DNA of 64,000 nt from a virus, in the IMG/VR virus record IMGVR_UViG_3300028920_000038, positions 62,001-126,000 of that record; one strand, given 5' to 3'. The position numbers were made by a program, and so were the translations under genes. The notes under the pieces were generated by a model. The model searched no databases, was not told where the DNA came from, and was given only the letters and a program-made list of their open reading frames with translations. This document shows, in pieces, positions 16,483-24,327 of this stretch; positions within the stretch are counted from its first letter, which is position 1, and each line of letters begins with the position of its first letter.

Positions 16483-17210
16483 GAAAGTTAGTAGTATTAA
16501 CTACAGTTGGATTAACAGATTATGTTATAGGAGCATTAGAATCTCTTAAAGAAGAAGAAGCTGATATACTCCTTATAGATGATGGAAGTTCAGTAGATTA
16601 TTCTTATATAATTAATAATTATGAAATAGATTTAATACAAAAGAAAAAAGGTAAAGGAGTTACAGATTCATGGAATATAGCATATAAATTATTTAAAGAT
16701 AATTATGATTATTGTTTATTTTCTAATGATGATGTAATATTCCCAGGAAGAGTACCTCCTGATATGTGGAATGGTTTGGAGAAATATATATTTTTAGGTC
16801 CTTTATCTGATCCTATAGGAAGTGGTAGATTCATGGGTAATTTTCAGAATATTACTACGTATCTTAGAGGAGTAAAAGATTTTAAAGATGTCAAATTAAT
16901 TCAGAATAGATTACAAAAGATACATCCTAATAAAAAGTATCTAGAAATAGGTAAAGATATAGTATTTCAAAGAAAAGAACCTCCATATATTAATGGCTTT
17001 TGTTTTTCTTTTAATAAGGATATAATTGAATATGAATTTCAAAAGGATATTTTATTTAATCCAAAGTATACAAATTCTGGAAATGATAAAGAATTGCAGA
17101 GAGATCGATTAAATAAAGGAAAGGCAATATCTATTAAATCTTATATATTTCACTATAAAGGAGGAACAATAGACCCTTATAGTAATACAAGACAGGAGAT
17201 TATTAATTAA
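16470..17210 (+). CDS. Glycosyltransferase family 2 protein
   Basis: A 246-residue GT2 enzyme. LVVLTTVGLTDYVIGALESL, ADILLIDDGSSVDYSYI and YCLFSNDDVIFPG are the usual strand 1, first Asp pair and DxD-like elements. A later YINGFCFSFNKDI and SGNDKELQRDRLNKGKAISIKS form the acceptor side. AGGAG precedes the ATG by 6 nt. It is the last glycosyltransferase before the phosphonate genes, so it may build the sugar that carries the phosphonate; this is inference from order. Confidence 0.82.
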   Translation: MASLRKLVVLTTVGLTDYVIGALESLKEEEADILLIDDGSSVDYSYIINNYEIDLIQKKKGKGVTDSWNIAYKLFKDNYDYCLFSNDDVIFPGRVPPDMWNGLEKYIFLGPLSDPIGSGRFMGNFQNITTYLRGVKDFKDVKLIQNRLQKIHPNKKYLEIGKDIVFQRKEPPYINGFCFSFNKDIIEYEFQKDILFNPKYTNSGNDKELQRDRLNKGKAISIKSYIFHYKGGTIDPYSNTRQEIIN

Positions 17211-18025
17211 TGATAATAATTACGATAGATGGTTTAAATTGGGATACAGCTAATAAATACTGTAAAGATATATTTGAAAATCAAAATATGAAAAAAATAA
17301 AAAATAATGTTAGATTATTTACAAATACACCAGATTCGGGCCAACCTACTCTTGTCGGTCTTACGTGTCTTTGGAGTGGAGAAAAAATTAGAAACTTTGA
17401 TAAAAATTTATTTGCTAGGGTAAATCCAAAATACAATGAGAATTATAAACTCTCATTTAAAGATAAGAGTGGAAATGATTTTGATTTAATATTTAACTAT
17501 TTTAATAAACCAAAAATTCAACTATCTCATCATGGAGGAAATCCTTATTCAAATAATGAAAAATATTTTAAATACTGGACAACACTAGAACCAAAAGTAA
17601 GAATATGCCCATCTGAAGAATGGTGTATAATACCTGAATTATTAAAGAAAGATTATGATTTTTTTCATATTCATACAGAAATTGGTAAGATAGGAGTATT
17701 ACAACATGGTCCTTACGAACAAGGGAGAATGCCTGCTTGTATTCCTTATGATCAAATAAGACAAGATAAAGAATTAAAAAAAGAAGTATATTTATTTGGT
17801 CTTAAAAGATGGATATTTATTATTAAAGAATATTTATCAAAGATGATTGATGATACAATAATAATAACAGCAGATCATGGAACATCATTAGAAAAAATAT
17901 TCAAACCAGAATACATTGATGACATTCCATTAATAATTAATAGAGATGTAGATTTATCAAATGTGACATATCAATGGGAATTAAAAAATTTTATAGTCGA
18001 TTTAAATGAAAGATATAAAGAATAA
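17210..18025 (+). CDS. Alkaline phosphatase/sulfatase-superfamily enzyme, linked to phosphonate genes
   Basis: A 271-residue protein with the metal-enzyme pattern of the superfamily: IIITIDGLNWDTA at the start (metal Asp), SGQPTLVGLTCLWSGE with a Thr or Ser nucleophile candidate, FFHIHTEIGKIG, and ITADHGTSLE (Asp-His metal ligands). The superfamily includes phosphodiesterases, phosphonoacetate hydrolase and transferases of phosphoethanolamine. It overlaps the phosphonopyruvate decarboxylase gene by 20 nt. It may attach, trim or release the phosphonate group. No signal peptide or membrane span is visible, so it is cytoplasmic and unlike EptA or LtaS. Function within the superfamily is open. 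Confidence 0.7.
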   Translation: MIIITIDGLNWDTANKYCKDIFENQNMKKIKNNVRLFTNTPDSGQPTLVGLTCLWSGEKIRNFDKNLFARVNPKYNENYKLSFKDKSGNDFDLIFNYFNKPKIQLSHHGGNPYSNNEKYFKYWTTLEPKVRICPSEEWCIIPELLKKDYDFFHIHTEIGKIGVLQHGPYEQGRMPACIPYDQIRQDKELKKEVYLFGLKRWIFIIKEYLSKMIDDTIIITADHGTSLEKIFKPEYIDDIPLIINRDVDLSNVTYQWELKNFIVDLNERYKE

Positions 18026-18350
18026 ATTTGGAGTTCCTTGCAGTCAATTGAAAGAGTATTTAGATGGAACTGAAATACCTTGTACTTCTGAAGTTGAAGC
18101 GATGGCAATGGCTGCAGGAGCTTGGTTTGCAGGTAAAAAACCAGAAGTTTATATGCAAAATAGTGGACTAGGACATATAGTGGATATTGTGTCTAGTTTA
18201 TATAAACCTTATAAAATTCCATTACCAAGAATGTATTTGAGTATTAGATTCAAACCAAAACATCATTATGATATGTTTTTATATACTCCTTCTATTCTAT
18301 TATTAATGGAATATGATGATGTTTTTGAGATCATGCAAGATGACAACTAG
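18006..18350 (+). CDS. Phosphonopyruvate decarboxylase alpha subunit (thiamin-diphosphate pyrimidine domain)
   Basis: A 114-residue protein. PCTSEVEAMAMAAGAWFAG contains the Glu (residue 29) that activates the cofactor, and PEVYMQNSGLGHIVD (residues 46-60) is almost diagnostic for phosphonopyruvate and sulfopyruvate decarboxylases. With the beta subunit it converts phosphonopyruvate to phosphonoacetaldehyde and CO2, the step that pulls the unfavourable mutase reaction forward. It is about 50 residues shorter than usual alpha domains; the RFKPKHHYD loop replaces a longer one. Sulfopyruvate decarboxylase is the alternative, but the PEP mutase 1 kb away decides for phosphonate. Confidence 0.85.
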   Translation: MKDIKNKFGVPCSQLKEYLDGTEIPCTSEVEAMAMAAGAWFAGKKPEVYMQNSGLGHIVDIVSSLYKPYKIPLPRMYLSIRFKPKHHYDMFLYTPSILLLMEYDDVFEIMQDDN

Positions 18351-18816
18351 AAAAAAATCTATAGAAAAAATTTTGGAATTAAATCAAAATTCATTAATTA
18401 TATCATCTGCAGGTTATACATCTAGATCCTTATATGAAGTTAAAGATGCTCCAAATCATTTTTATATGATGGGATCAATGGGATGTGCATTACCATTTGC
18501 TATTGGATTAGCTTTAAATACTGATAAGGAAGTGGTAGCTATAATCGGAGATGGAGAATTATTAATGAATTTTAGTTCTCTTATACAAACTGAGAATTTA
18601 AAATTAGATAATTTAACTATTTATATATTAGATAATAATATGTATCAATCAACTGGAGGACAAAAGACTATTAGTGAATATATTCCAAAGTGTGGATTTA
18701 ATGTATGGACTATTAGTATAGAAGATGATCATATACCTCCAAGGATTCCTATAAGTCATAAAGAAATATCGGAGAGATTCTATGAGCACATTAATGGTGT
18801 GCAGCAAATCAACTAA
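18340..18816 (+). CDS. Phosphonopyruvate decarboxylase beta subunit (thiamin-diphosphate binding domain)
   Basis: A 158-residue protein. SAGYTSRSLYEV and FYMMGSMGCALPFAIGLAL (residues ~41-59) match the C-terminal half of phosphonopyruvate decarboxylases, and IIGDGELLMN to LDNN (residues 69-100) is the GDG...NN motif that binds the cofactor with magnesium. The late segment after residue 110 is shortened. ATG 18340 overlaps the alpha gene by 11 nt; an in-frame ATG at 18313 would add residues lying inside the alpha gene. Alpha plus beta total about 272 residues, against roughly 370-400 for one-chain enzymes. Confidence 0.86.
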   Translation: MTTRKKSIEKILELNQNSLIISSAGYTSRSLYEVKDAPNHFYMMGSMGCALPFAIGLALNTDKEVVAIIGDGELLMNFSSLIQTENLKLDNLTIYILDNNMYQSTGGQKTISEYIPKCGFNVWTISIEDDHIPPRIPISHKEISERFYEHINGVQQIN

Positions 18817-19405
18817 AAAATATACTAAACTGTATAATTATGATGAATTATTAATAGTGAAAGAACCTCCAAATAAAGAAACTTTAAAAAAGAAAGATCT
18901 TTATCATAATGTTGTAGCAATAGGAGGAGGAAGTGTCATAGATACAGCTAAGATTTTAAGTATGAATTCAGTGATAGCTATTCCTACTACATATTCTGGA
19001 GCATCTGAGACTTCTCATGCAGTCTATTGGGATAATGGAATGAAATATGATATAGAATGTATTAAACCTATATCTGTTTTGAGAAAAGAATTTATAAATT
19101 TACCTAAACATATTGAAGTAGCTACTAAAATAGATTGCATTTCTCATATTATAGAAAGTTTAATTTCAAAGAATTCTACCATAGATTCTGATAAATACGC
19201 TCTTATAGCTATTAATTTTATAAAAGAAGATAAATGGTTAGAAGCAAGTATATATGCTGGTAAGGCTATTGATATAACTGGTACCAATATTATACATGCT
19301 ATGTCCTATTCATTAACTGGGGTATATGAATTACCTCATGGAGTATCTTTGTTAAAAATATTTGAATTAGCTAAACATTATAAGAAATTAGAGGAATTAT
19401 TATGA
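18782..19405 (+). CDS. Iron-type alcohol dehydrogenase, probable phosphonoacetaldehyde reductase (truncated family member)
   Basis: A 207-residue group III alcohol dehydrogenase. [16 protein letters not shown] (residues ~44-59) binds NAD(P), [15 protein letters not shown] follows, and metal ligands are D118 and H122 ([10 protein letters not shown]), H172 and H186 ([17 protein letters not shown]). Family members have about 380 residues; here the N-terminal domain is trimmed and about 100 C-terminal residues are absent, yet every ligand remains. PhpC/FrbD-type enzymes of this family reduce phosphonoacetaldehyde to 2-hydroxyethylphosphonate. GGAGAG lies 5 nt before the ATG, and the gene overlaps the decarboxylase beta gene by 35 nt. 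Confidence 0.83.
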   Translation: MSTLMVCSKSTKKYTKLYNYDELLIVKEPPNKETLKKKDLYHNVVAIGGGSVIDTAKILSMNSVIAIPTTYSGASETSHAVYWDNGMKYDIECIKPISVLRKEFINLPKHIEVATKIDCISHIIESLISKNSTIDSDKYALIAINFIKEDKWLEASIYAGKAIDITGTNIIHAMSYSLTGVYELPHGVSLLKIFELAKHYKKLEELL

Positions 19406-20673
19406 AAACCGTTTATGTAGGAATGTCAGCCGATTTTATTCATGATGGTCATATAAATATAATAAATATTGCTAGAAATTATGGTAATATAATAATAGGA
19501 CTATTAACTGATGAAGCTATAGCATCATATAAAAGAGTACCTTTATTGTCTTACGAAAAAAGGAAAAAGATATTAGAGAATATAAAATATGTATATAAAG
19601 TAGTGCCACAGAAAACATTAGATTATACCGATAATCTTAAGAAATATAAACCAAATTACGTTGTACATGGAGATGATTGGAAAAAAGGAATACAAAAAGA
19701 AATAAGAAATAAAGTTATAGAAACTTTAAAAGAATGGAATGGAGAATTAATTGAACCTGAATATACAAAAGGTATATCATCTACATTACTTATAAACGAT
19801 AAATTAAATCAAGGAGTTACACCTAATTATAGAAGAGGTAAATTGAAAAAGCTTCTAGAATTAAAGTCATACATAAGAATATTAGAAGCTCATAGTGGTA
19901 TATCTGGTATAGTTGTAGAAAGATCTAATTATAATGGAAAAGAATTTGACGGGATATGGATATCAAGTTTGACAGATTCTACTTCTAAAGGAAAACCAGA
20001 CATAGAAATAGTAGATTTTACATCAAGAATACAAACCATTAATGAGATATTAGAAGTAACCACTAAACCTATTATAGTAGATATTGATACAGGAGGTCAA
20101 ATAGATCATTTTGTATATATGATAAAAACCTTAGAAAGACTAGGAGTATCTGCAATTATAGTAGAAGATAAAACATTTCCTAAAAGGAATTCACTGTCAG
20201 AAGGAGAAATTCACATACAAGAAGATAAAGAGACATTTTGTAGAAAGATAAGAGCTGGAATACAATCTAGAATAACAGATGATTTTATGATAATAGCTAG
20301 AATAGAATCATTTATAACCGGAGAAGAAGTTGATCTTGCATTAAATAGAGCTAAAGACTACATAGAAGCTGGTGCAGATGGTATTATGATACATAGTAAA
20401 AAGAGTAATCCCAAAGATTTAATATTATTTTGTGATGAATATAAGAAATTTAAAAATAGAGTTCCATTAATTTTAGTTCCTACTACATATAATTGGATGA
20501 AAGAAGAAGAGTTAAATTCTTTAGGTGCTAATATTATTATATATGCTAATCATCTATTAAGATCATCATATAAATCTATGAAAGAAGTAGCTAAAGAAAT
20601 ATTAAAAAATGAAAGAAGTTTAGAAGTAAATGATATGTGTACAAGTGTTAAGGAGATATTAGAATTAATATGA
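19402..20673 (+). CDS. Bifunctional cytidylyltransferase / phosphoenolpyruvate mutase
   Basis: A 423-residue fusion. Residues 1-135 form a TagD-like cytidylyltransferase: [18 protein letters not shown] with HDGH at 14-17, NYVVHGDDW, and the late TKGISSTLL. Residues ~150-423 form phosphoenolpyruvate mutase: [25 protein letters not shown]200 (the DNN-type catalytic Asp position), VDIDTGG, the diagnostic [10 protein letters not shown] (255-264), [20 protein letters not shown] and YANHLLRSS. The mutase makes the C-P bond by turning PEP into phosphonopyruvate; the fused domain would activate the final phosphonate with CTP. Such fusions are known in bacterial phosphonate clusters. ATGA overlap and GAGG upstream. 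Confidence 0.93.
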   Translation: MKTVYVGMSADFIHDGHINIINIARNYGNIIIGLLTDEAIASYKRVPLLSYEKRKKILENIKYVYKVVPQKTLDYTDNLKKYKPNYVVHGDDWKKGIQKEIRNKVIETLKEWNGELIEPEYTKGISSTLLINDKLNQGVTPNYRRGKLKKLLELKSYIRILEAHSGISGIVVERSNYNGKEFDGIWISSLTDSTSKGKPDIEIVDFTSRIQTINEILEVTTKPIIVDIDTGGQIDHFVYMIKTLERLGVSAIIVEDKTFPKRNSLSEGEIHIQEDKETFCRKIRAGIQSRITDDFMIIARIESFITGEEVDLALNRAKDYIEAGADGIMIHSKKSNPKDLILFCDEYKKFKNRVPLILVPTTYNWMKEEELNSLGANIIIYANHLLRSSYKSMKEVAKEILKNERSLEVNDMCTSVKEILELI

Positions 20674-21503
20674 TAATTGGTATAATAGGATTCGGAATGG
20701 TTGGTAGAGCAATACATCATGGTTTTGCTCAAATATGTGATTTTAAAATTTATGATAAAGATAAGAAATTATCAGAAAATACATTAAAAGAAACTTTAGT
20801 AAATAGTGATTTTATATTTATATGTGTGCCTACTCCAATGAAAAAAGAAAATGGAGAAATAGATTTAAAATCTTTAGATAGTACATTGTCTTACGCTAAT
20901 AAATATATACCAAGAGAAGATAAAATATTGATTATTAAATCAACAATAGTTCCAGGTACTACAGATAGTTATATAAAAAAATATCCAAATCTAAATATTA
21001 TATTTAATCCAGAATTTCTAACAGCTCGTACATCTAAATTGGATTTTATTAATTCGTCTAGAGTCATATTGGGAGGGGATCCTAAATTAACCAGTAGAGT
21101 AGCAGATTTATATGGAAAAAGATTTACACATACTCCTATTTATCTAACAGACGCAAGAACAGCTGAATTAGTTAAATATACAGCTAATTGTTTCTTTGCG
21201 ACTAAGGTTTCGTTTTTTAACGAAATTTTTGATATATGCCGAAAGTTAGATATAAGATATGAAGATGTAAGAGATATGACATTAGCGGATGGGAGAATAG
21301 GCAATTCTCATACAGATGTTCCAGGTCATGACGGTTTAAGGGGATTTGGTGGATTATGCTTTCCAAAGGACCTTAATTCTATGATATACAAAGCTGAAGA
21401 ATTAGGTGTAGATCCTAAAGTTATGAAAGCTGTATGGGAAAAAAACATTGAAGTAAGAGAAAAGAAAGATTGGGAGAAAATCGAAGGTGCGGTCTCAGAT
21501 TAA
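20670..21503 (+). CDS. Short UDP-glucose/nucleotide-sugar dehydrogenase
   Basis: A 277-residue protein of the UDP-glucose 6-dehydrogenase family, which oxidises UDP-glucose to UDP-glucuronate with two NAD. Seen: [53 protein letters not shown], and [14 protein letters not shown] with the catalytic Cys. Cellular enzymes have about 390-450 residues with a second Rossmann domain; here the chain ends soon after the catalytic Cys and a dimerisation helix, so the C-terminal UDP-binding domain is missing. The end overlaps the GalU-like gene. Confidence 0.87.
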   Translation: MIIGIIGFGMVGRAIHHGFAQICDFKIYDKDKKLSENTLKETLVNSDFIFICVPTPMKKENGEIDLKSLDSTLSYANKYIPREDKILIIKSTIVPGTTDSYIKKYPNLNIIFNPEFLTARTSKLDFINSSRVILGGDPKLTSRVADLYGKRFTHTPIYLTDARTAELVKYTANCFFATKVSFFNEIFDICRKLDIRYEDVRDMTLADGRIGNSHTDVPGHDGLRGFGGLCFPKDLNSMIYKAEELGVDPKVMKAVWEKNIEVREKKDWEKIEGAVSD

Positions 21504-22194
21504 AAAAGCTGTAATTCCTGCAGCTGGTTTAGGTACTAGATTCTATCCTATAACCAAATGTATACCAAAAGAAATGTTACCTATAAAAAATAAGCCTATA
21601 ATTCATTATGTCATTGATGAAGCAATTCAATCTGGAATTACTGATATAGCAATTATAACAAGAAAAGGCAAAACAGTAATAGAAGATTATATAGATGAAA
21701 TGAATTTTGAGGCTAATTTCTATTACTTAAGACAGAAATACCCAATGGGATTAGGTCATGCAGTACTAACAGCAGAAGGATTTATAGGAGAAGAAGACTT
21801 TGCTGTACTTTTAGGAGATGATCTATTAGATAATAATAGGGATCTACAAAATATGATGAAATTAAATCACTGCATAGCAGTGGAATCTGTAGTAGATCCG
21901 AGTAAATATGGAGTAGTATCTATTAAAGATAATAAAATAATAGATATAATTGAAAAACCAAAAAAGAATGCTCCGAGTAATTACGGAGTAGTGGGTAGAT
22001 ACATTCTACCTTATAAAATATTTAAATATATTAAAAAACAAAAGACAGATGAAAATGATGAGATTCAACTAACATACGCAATTCGGGATATGATAAGAGA
22101 AGGATATTCTTTTAGTCCTTATTATCTAACCGGAAAGCGTTATGACTGTGGAACTCCAGATTCGTATAAGGGCTGTTTTTTGGACTATTTTTAA
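21487..22194 (+). CDS. galU: UTP-glucose-1-phosphate uridylyltransferase-like (GalU)
   Basis: A 235-residue nucleotidyltransferase. KAVIPAAGLGTRFYPITKCIPKEMLPI is split here as the signature G-x-G-T-R and the following KEMLP loop; IDEAIQSGITDI, MGLGHAVLTAE and LLGDDLL follow, and VVGRYILP closes the sugar site. The wording is closer to GalU than to RmlA. It would supply UDP-glucose to the dehydrogenase encoded upstream. GTG 21487 is the start, 9 nt after GGGAG; no ATG fits. At 235 residues it is shorter than bacterial GalU (about 290-300). Confidence 0.86.
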   Translation: MRSQIKKAVIPAAGLGTRFYPITKCIPKEMLPIKNKPIIHYVIDEAIQSGITDIAIITRKGKTVIEDYIDEMNFEANFYYLRQKYPMGLGHAVLTAEGFIGEEDFAVLLGDDLLDNNRDLQNMMKLNHCIAVESVVDPSKYGVVSIKDNKIIDIIEKPKKNAPSNYGVVGRYILPYKIFKYIKKQKTDENDEIQLTYAIRDMIREGYSFSPYYLTGKRYDCGTPDSYKGCFLDYF

Positions 22195-22220
22195 GTACCC
22201 TTACCTATACCATTCGTTTT

Positions 22221-22241
22221 AAAAAAAGGTGTTATAGTAAC
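22221..22241 (-). terminator. Weak terminator candidate for the minus-strand virion transcript
   Basis: On the minus strand GTTA-CTA-TAAC (22241-22231) is followed by ACC and seven T (22227-22221). The 4-bp stem is weak, but it is placed about 70 nt beyond the last minus-strand gene, where a terminator is expected. Confidence 0.35.
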
Positions 22242-22258
22242 TAATTTTGAGTCAATTT

Positions 22259-22292
22259 TTAGGAACTATTCCTAATTTTTGAGCTTTTTTTT
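22259..22292 (+). terminator. Intrinsic terminator candidate for the plus-strand transcript
   Basis: TTAGGAA-CTA-TTCCTAA (22259-22275) forms a 7-bp stem with a 3-nt loop, followed by TTTTT and then TTTTTTTT up to 22292. It lies 65 nt past the last plus-strand stop, in the convergent gap. The stem is AT-rich, so it may work together with the opposite terminator or a protein factor. Confidence 0.6.
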
Positions 22293-22309
22293 AAATAGGG
22301 TCACCTTAA

Positions 22310-22795
22310 TTATAACCCTGAAGATCCACTAACAAACCCTTCTATTTTTGTGTGGATCCAATCTATAGTATCTAAAGTAGTTGTAGTTATATTTTTTACA
22401 TATAGGAGAGTGTTTTTTCTCATATTTTTTAGATTAGACCCATTCATAGCAGATGAGCTTGGTGTAGGATATAATCTTAAAGTATTCTCTCCAGTCCATG
22501 TCTGATCATAATAAGTAGGTCTACCAAGAATCTTATATAACTCTCCAGTTGCTCCAGGGGTTACATTAGACATTAGGGTATTTAATTGTGTTTCATCTAA
22601 CCAAGTTGAGACTGTTACAGAGTAATTCTCAACATCCCAGCGAGAACACTTACAATCTATAAAATCGTCTCCATCTAAGGAATTATAAAAAATAGCTAAA
22701 TCATTTTCAAATTTAAATAACGTAGGGATATCTCTAAAAGTGATACCTTCATCATCATCGAAATGATAAGTAAAAGAATAGTGACTTGTTGGCAT
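22310..22795 (-). CDS. Tail protein with the repeated C-terminal TPGA/ILGRPTYY domain
   Basis: A 161-residue protein whose last ~110 residues are nearly the same as the C-termini of the proteins at 28574-29458 and 29458-30684: FIDC.C.RW...NYS, then VTPGATGELYKILGRPTYYDQ, a GENTLRL strand, LKNMRKNTLLYVKNI and KIEGFVSGSS at the end. This is the shortest copy, with only about 45 residues ahead of the domain. It is probably a beta-rich tail-tip or fibre-attachment domain. It is the last gene of the minus-strand block. SD is poor. Family not recognised. Confidence 0.65.
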   Translation of the reverse strand: MPTSHYSFTYHFDDDEGITFRDIPTLFKFENDLAIFYNSLDGDDFIDCKCSRWDVENYSVTVSTWLDETQLNTLMSNVTPGATGELYKILGRPTYYDQTWTGENTLRLYPTPSSSAMNGSNLKNMRKNTLLYVKNITTTTLDTIDWIHTKIEGFVSGSSGL

Positions 22796-22842
22796 ATTAA
22801 TCTAAATGTGGATATATTATGATATTACGATAATACCATAAT

Positions 22843-23061
22843 CTAAGTTATTACATCCTCATCTATTTCAGGACTTAATGATTCTTGTGCTATTCTTATT
22901 TTACCACTTTTATATATTCTCTTAATTGTAAAAACTATTTTATCTTTAATCCACTGATTATCAGTTCCTTCCCAATCGTCTGGTATTGGATATATTTTAA
23001 GGAATCCAGCTTTGAATTCTTCCAATTTTTCATCAGGAACTGTTAATGTTAATTCTACCAT
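22843..23061 (-). CDS. Small conserved-looking phage protein
   Basis: A 72-residue protein: VELTLTVPDEKLEEFKAGFL, IYPIPDD, then QWIKDKIVFTIKRIYKSGKI. The VPDEKL..FK..FL..YP.P wording is of a type I associate with short accessory proteins encoded near phage tail genes, but I cannot name a family. AGAGG lies 5-9 nt upstream of the ATG. Two-strand, two-helix fold likely. Confidence 0.6.
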   Translation of the reverse strand: MVELTLTVPDEKLEEFKAGFLKIYPIPDDWEGTDNQWIKDKIVFTIKRIYKSGKIRIAQESLSPEIDEDVIT

Positions 23062-23099
23062 TTTAACCTCTTCTTTCTTTAATTTATAAACATATTAAA

Positions 23100-23777
23100 T
23101 TAAATATTATATGAACCTGAAACCCAAGCCCATGAAGTAGGGTTTCCACTTGGATAAAAATAATTCGAAGATGAACTAATAACTCCCCATTTCCAATTAG
23201 TCGGTTCATCTGAAGTTGCTCTAATTCCACTATCAACATTGAATTGACCTGAATTCCACACCCAAGATGTAGGAGAGCCAACAAGAGTTATGAATTTACT
23301 ATAATAACTGCCTTCCTCTTCACAAGTATAATATACGTACATTTTAACATAATCTACATACATACCTCCTTCATTGATATCTGTATTAGCAACAGCTTTT
23401 AATGCTATTCCAGATGGAAAATCAGATAGATCCTCACCCCAATCATCATCTTGTGCTCCAGCTGTCTCTATACTATGATCTGGATATTCAGTAAATTCTC
23501 CTGTTTCTTTACCGTCTGAAAAAGTCTGACCACTATCTATTGATATATACATTATTAAAGATGGAGAACTTCCTTCTACAGTTCCTTTAGCTTTAGCTTC
23601 TGCTACTATGCCATCTACTTGATAAATTTCACAATCAAGATTAAAATCATGTCCTCCTACTGTAACGTATTCTCCATCGGAAAGAATTGTTGAACAACCT
23701 CCATCCTCCAAAACGCAACCAGAATAATTTACATCAGAATCTATTACATTACTAAAAAAAGTGCTATCAGATGACAT
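23100..23777 (-). CDS. Virion protein with tryptophan-rich C-terminal module
   Basis: A 225-residue protein. Residues ~1-150 look like a beta-sandwich with several Cys (CVLEDGGCS, CEIYQVDG, YTCEEEG). The last ~65 residues (VWNSGQFNVDSGIRATSDEP, WKWGVISSSSNYFYPSG, WAWVSGS) are the same module that ends the 845-residue fibre at 50744-53272. A shared end module in two separate virion genes suggests a receptor-binding or attachment function. No clear SD. Unknown family. Confidence 0.62.
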   Translation of the reverse strand: MSSDSTFFSNVIDSDVNYSGCVLEDGGCSTILSDGEYVTVGGHDFNLDCEIYQVDGIVAEAKAKGTVEGSSPSLIMYISIDSGQTFSDGKETGEFTEYPDHSIETAGAQDDDWGEDLSDFPSGIALKAVANTDINEGGMYVDYVKMYVYYTCEEEGSYYSKFITLVGSPTSWVWNSGQFNVDSGIRATSDEPTNWKWGVISSSSNYFYPSGNPTSWAWVSGSYNI

Positions 23778-23781
23778 AGTA

Positions 23782-24315
23782 TCAAATTAGATTAATTAAA
23801 TCGTTACTTAAATTTTGTCCATAGTAAATTTCATTGTTTACTACAGAACTCGATGCATTTGCATAATTGTAAAGCCAATGGAATTCATAAGTTTCTAGCA
23901 TATTATAAGATAGATATCCTTGTATTCTATCTACTTCTTCATTATATTTTAATGTACTAAAGCTATACTCTAACAGAGAATGAGCTTCGCTGATACCGCT
24001 AGAATTACCAAAATCATATAATATTAATTCACAAATAGCCAAATCATCTTTAATATCCCACTGAAAATAAGATGTCATATTAGAACCACTAAATGCACCA
24101 TAACCAACTTTATTAGCTGATGGATGGTTACATAAACTAACGTTAGATATATCACTAGAATAAATACGTTTTCCCTTCCACAAATCTACTAATTCATTAT
24201 CATCAAGATGTCTATTAGTATGGTTGGAATTACTACTTTGCCATGATCTATAATATTCATACAAATAATACACATCAACGATATCATCTTCAATTATTTC
24301 TCTATATGTAATCAT
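23782..24315 (-). CDS. Unknown protein, possibly GNAT-like
   Basis: A 177-residue protein starting ITYREIIEDDIVDVYYLYEYY, the kind of strand-helix start seen in GNAT acetyltransferases. A later DLAICELILYDFGNSSGI, a helix SLLEYSFSTLKYN, and VDRIQGYLSYNMLETYEF would fit strands and helix 3-4 of that fold, but the CoA-binding R/Q-x-x-G-x-G/A loop is not evident. It could be a degenerate or structural relative. It lies between the W-rich module protein and the repeat fibre. Confidence 0.5.
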   Translation of the reverse strand: MITYREIIEDDIVDVYYLYEYYRSWQSSNSNHTNRHLDDNELVDLWKGKRIYSSDISNVSLCNHPSANKVGYGAFSGSNMTSYFQWDIKDDLAICELILYDFGNSSGISEAHSLLEYSFSTLKYNEEVDRIQGYLSYNMLETYEFHWLYNYANASSSVVNNEIYYGQNLSNDLINLI

Positions 24316-24327
24316 AATTAATCGTTA

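Noticed and set aside
18006-18816. Sulfopyruvate decarboxylase (coenzyme M pathway) for the split thiamin enzyme
   Set aside because: The neighbouring PEP mutase with its EDK..PK.NS motif and the iron-type reductase fit phosphonate synthesis; no sulfolactate genes are present.
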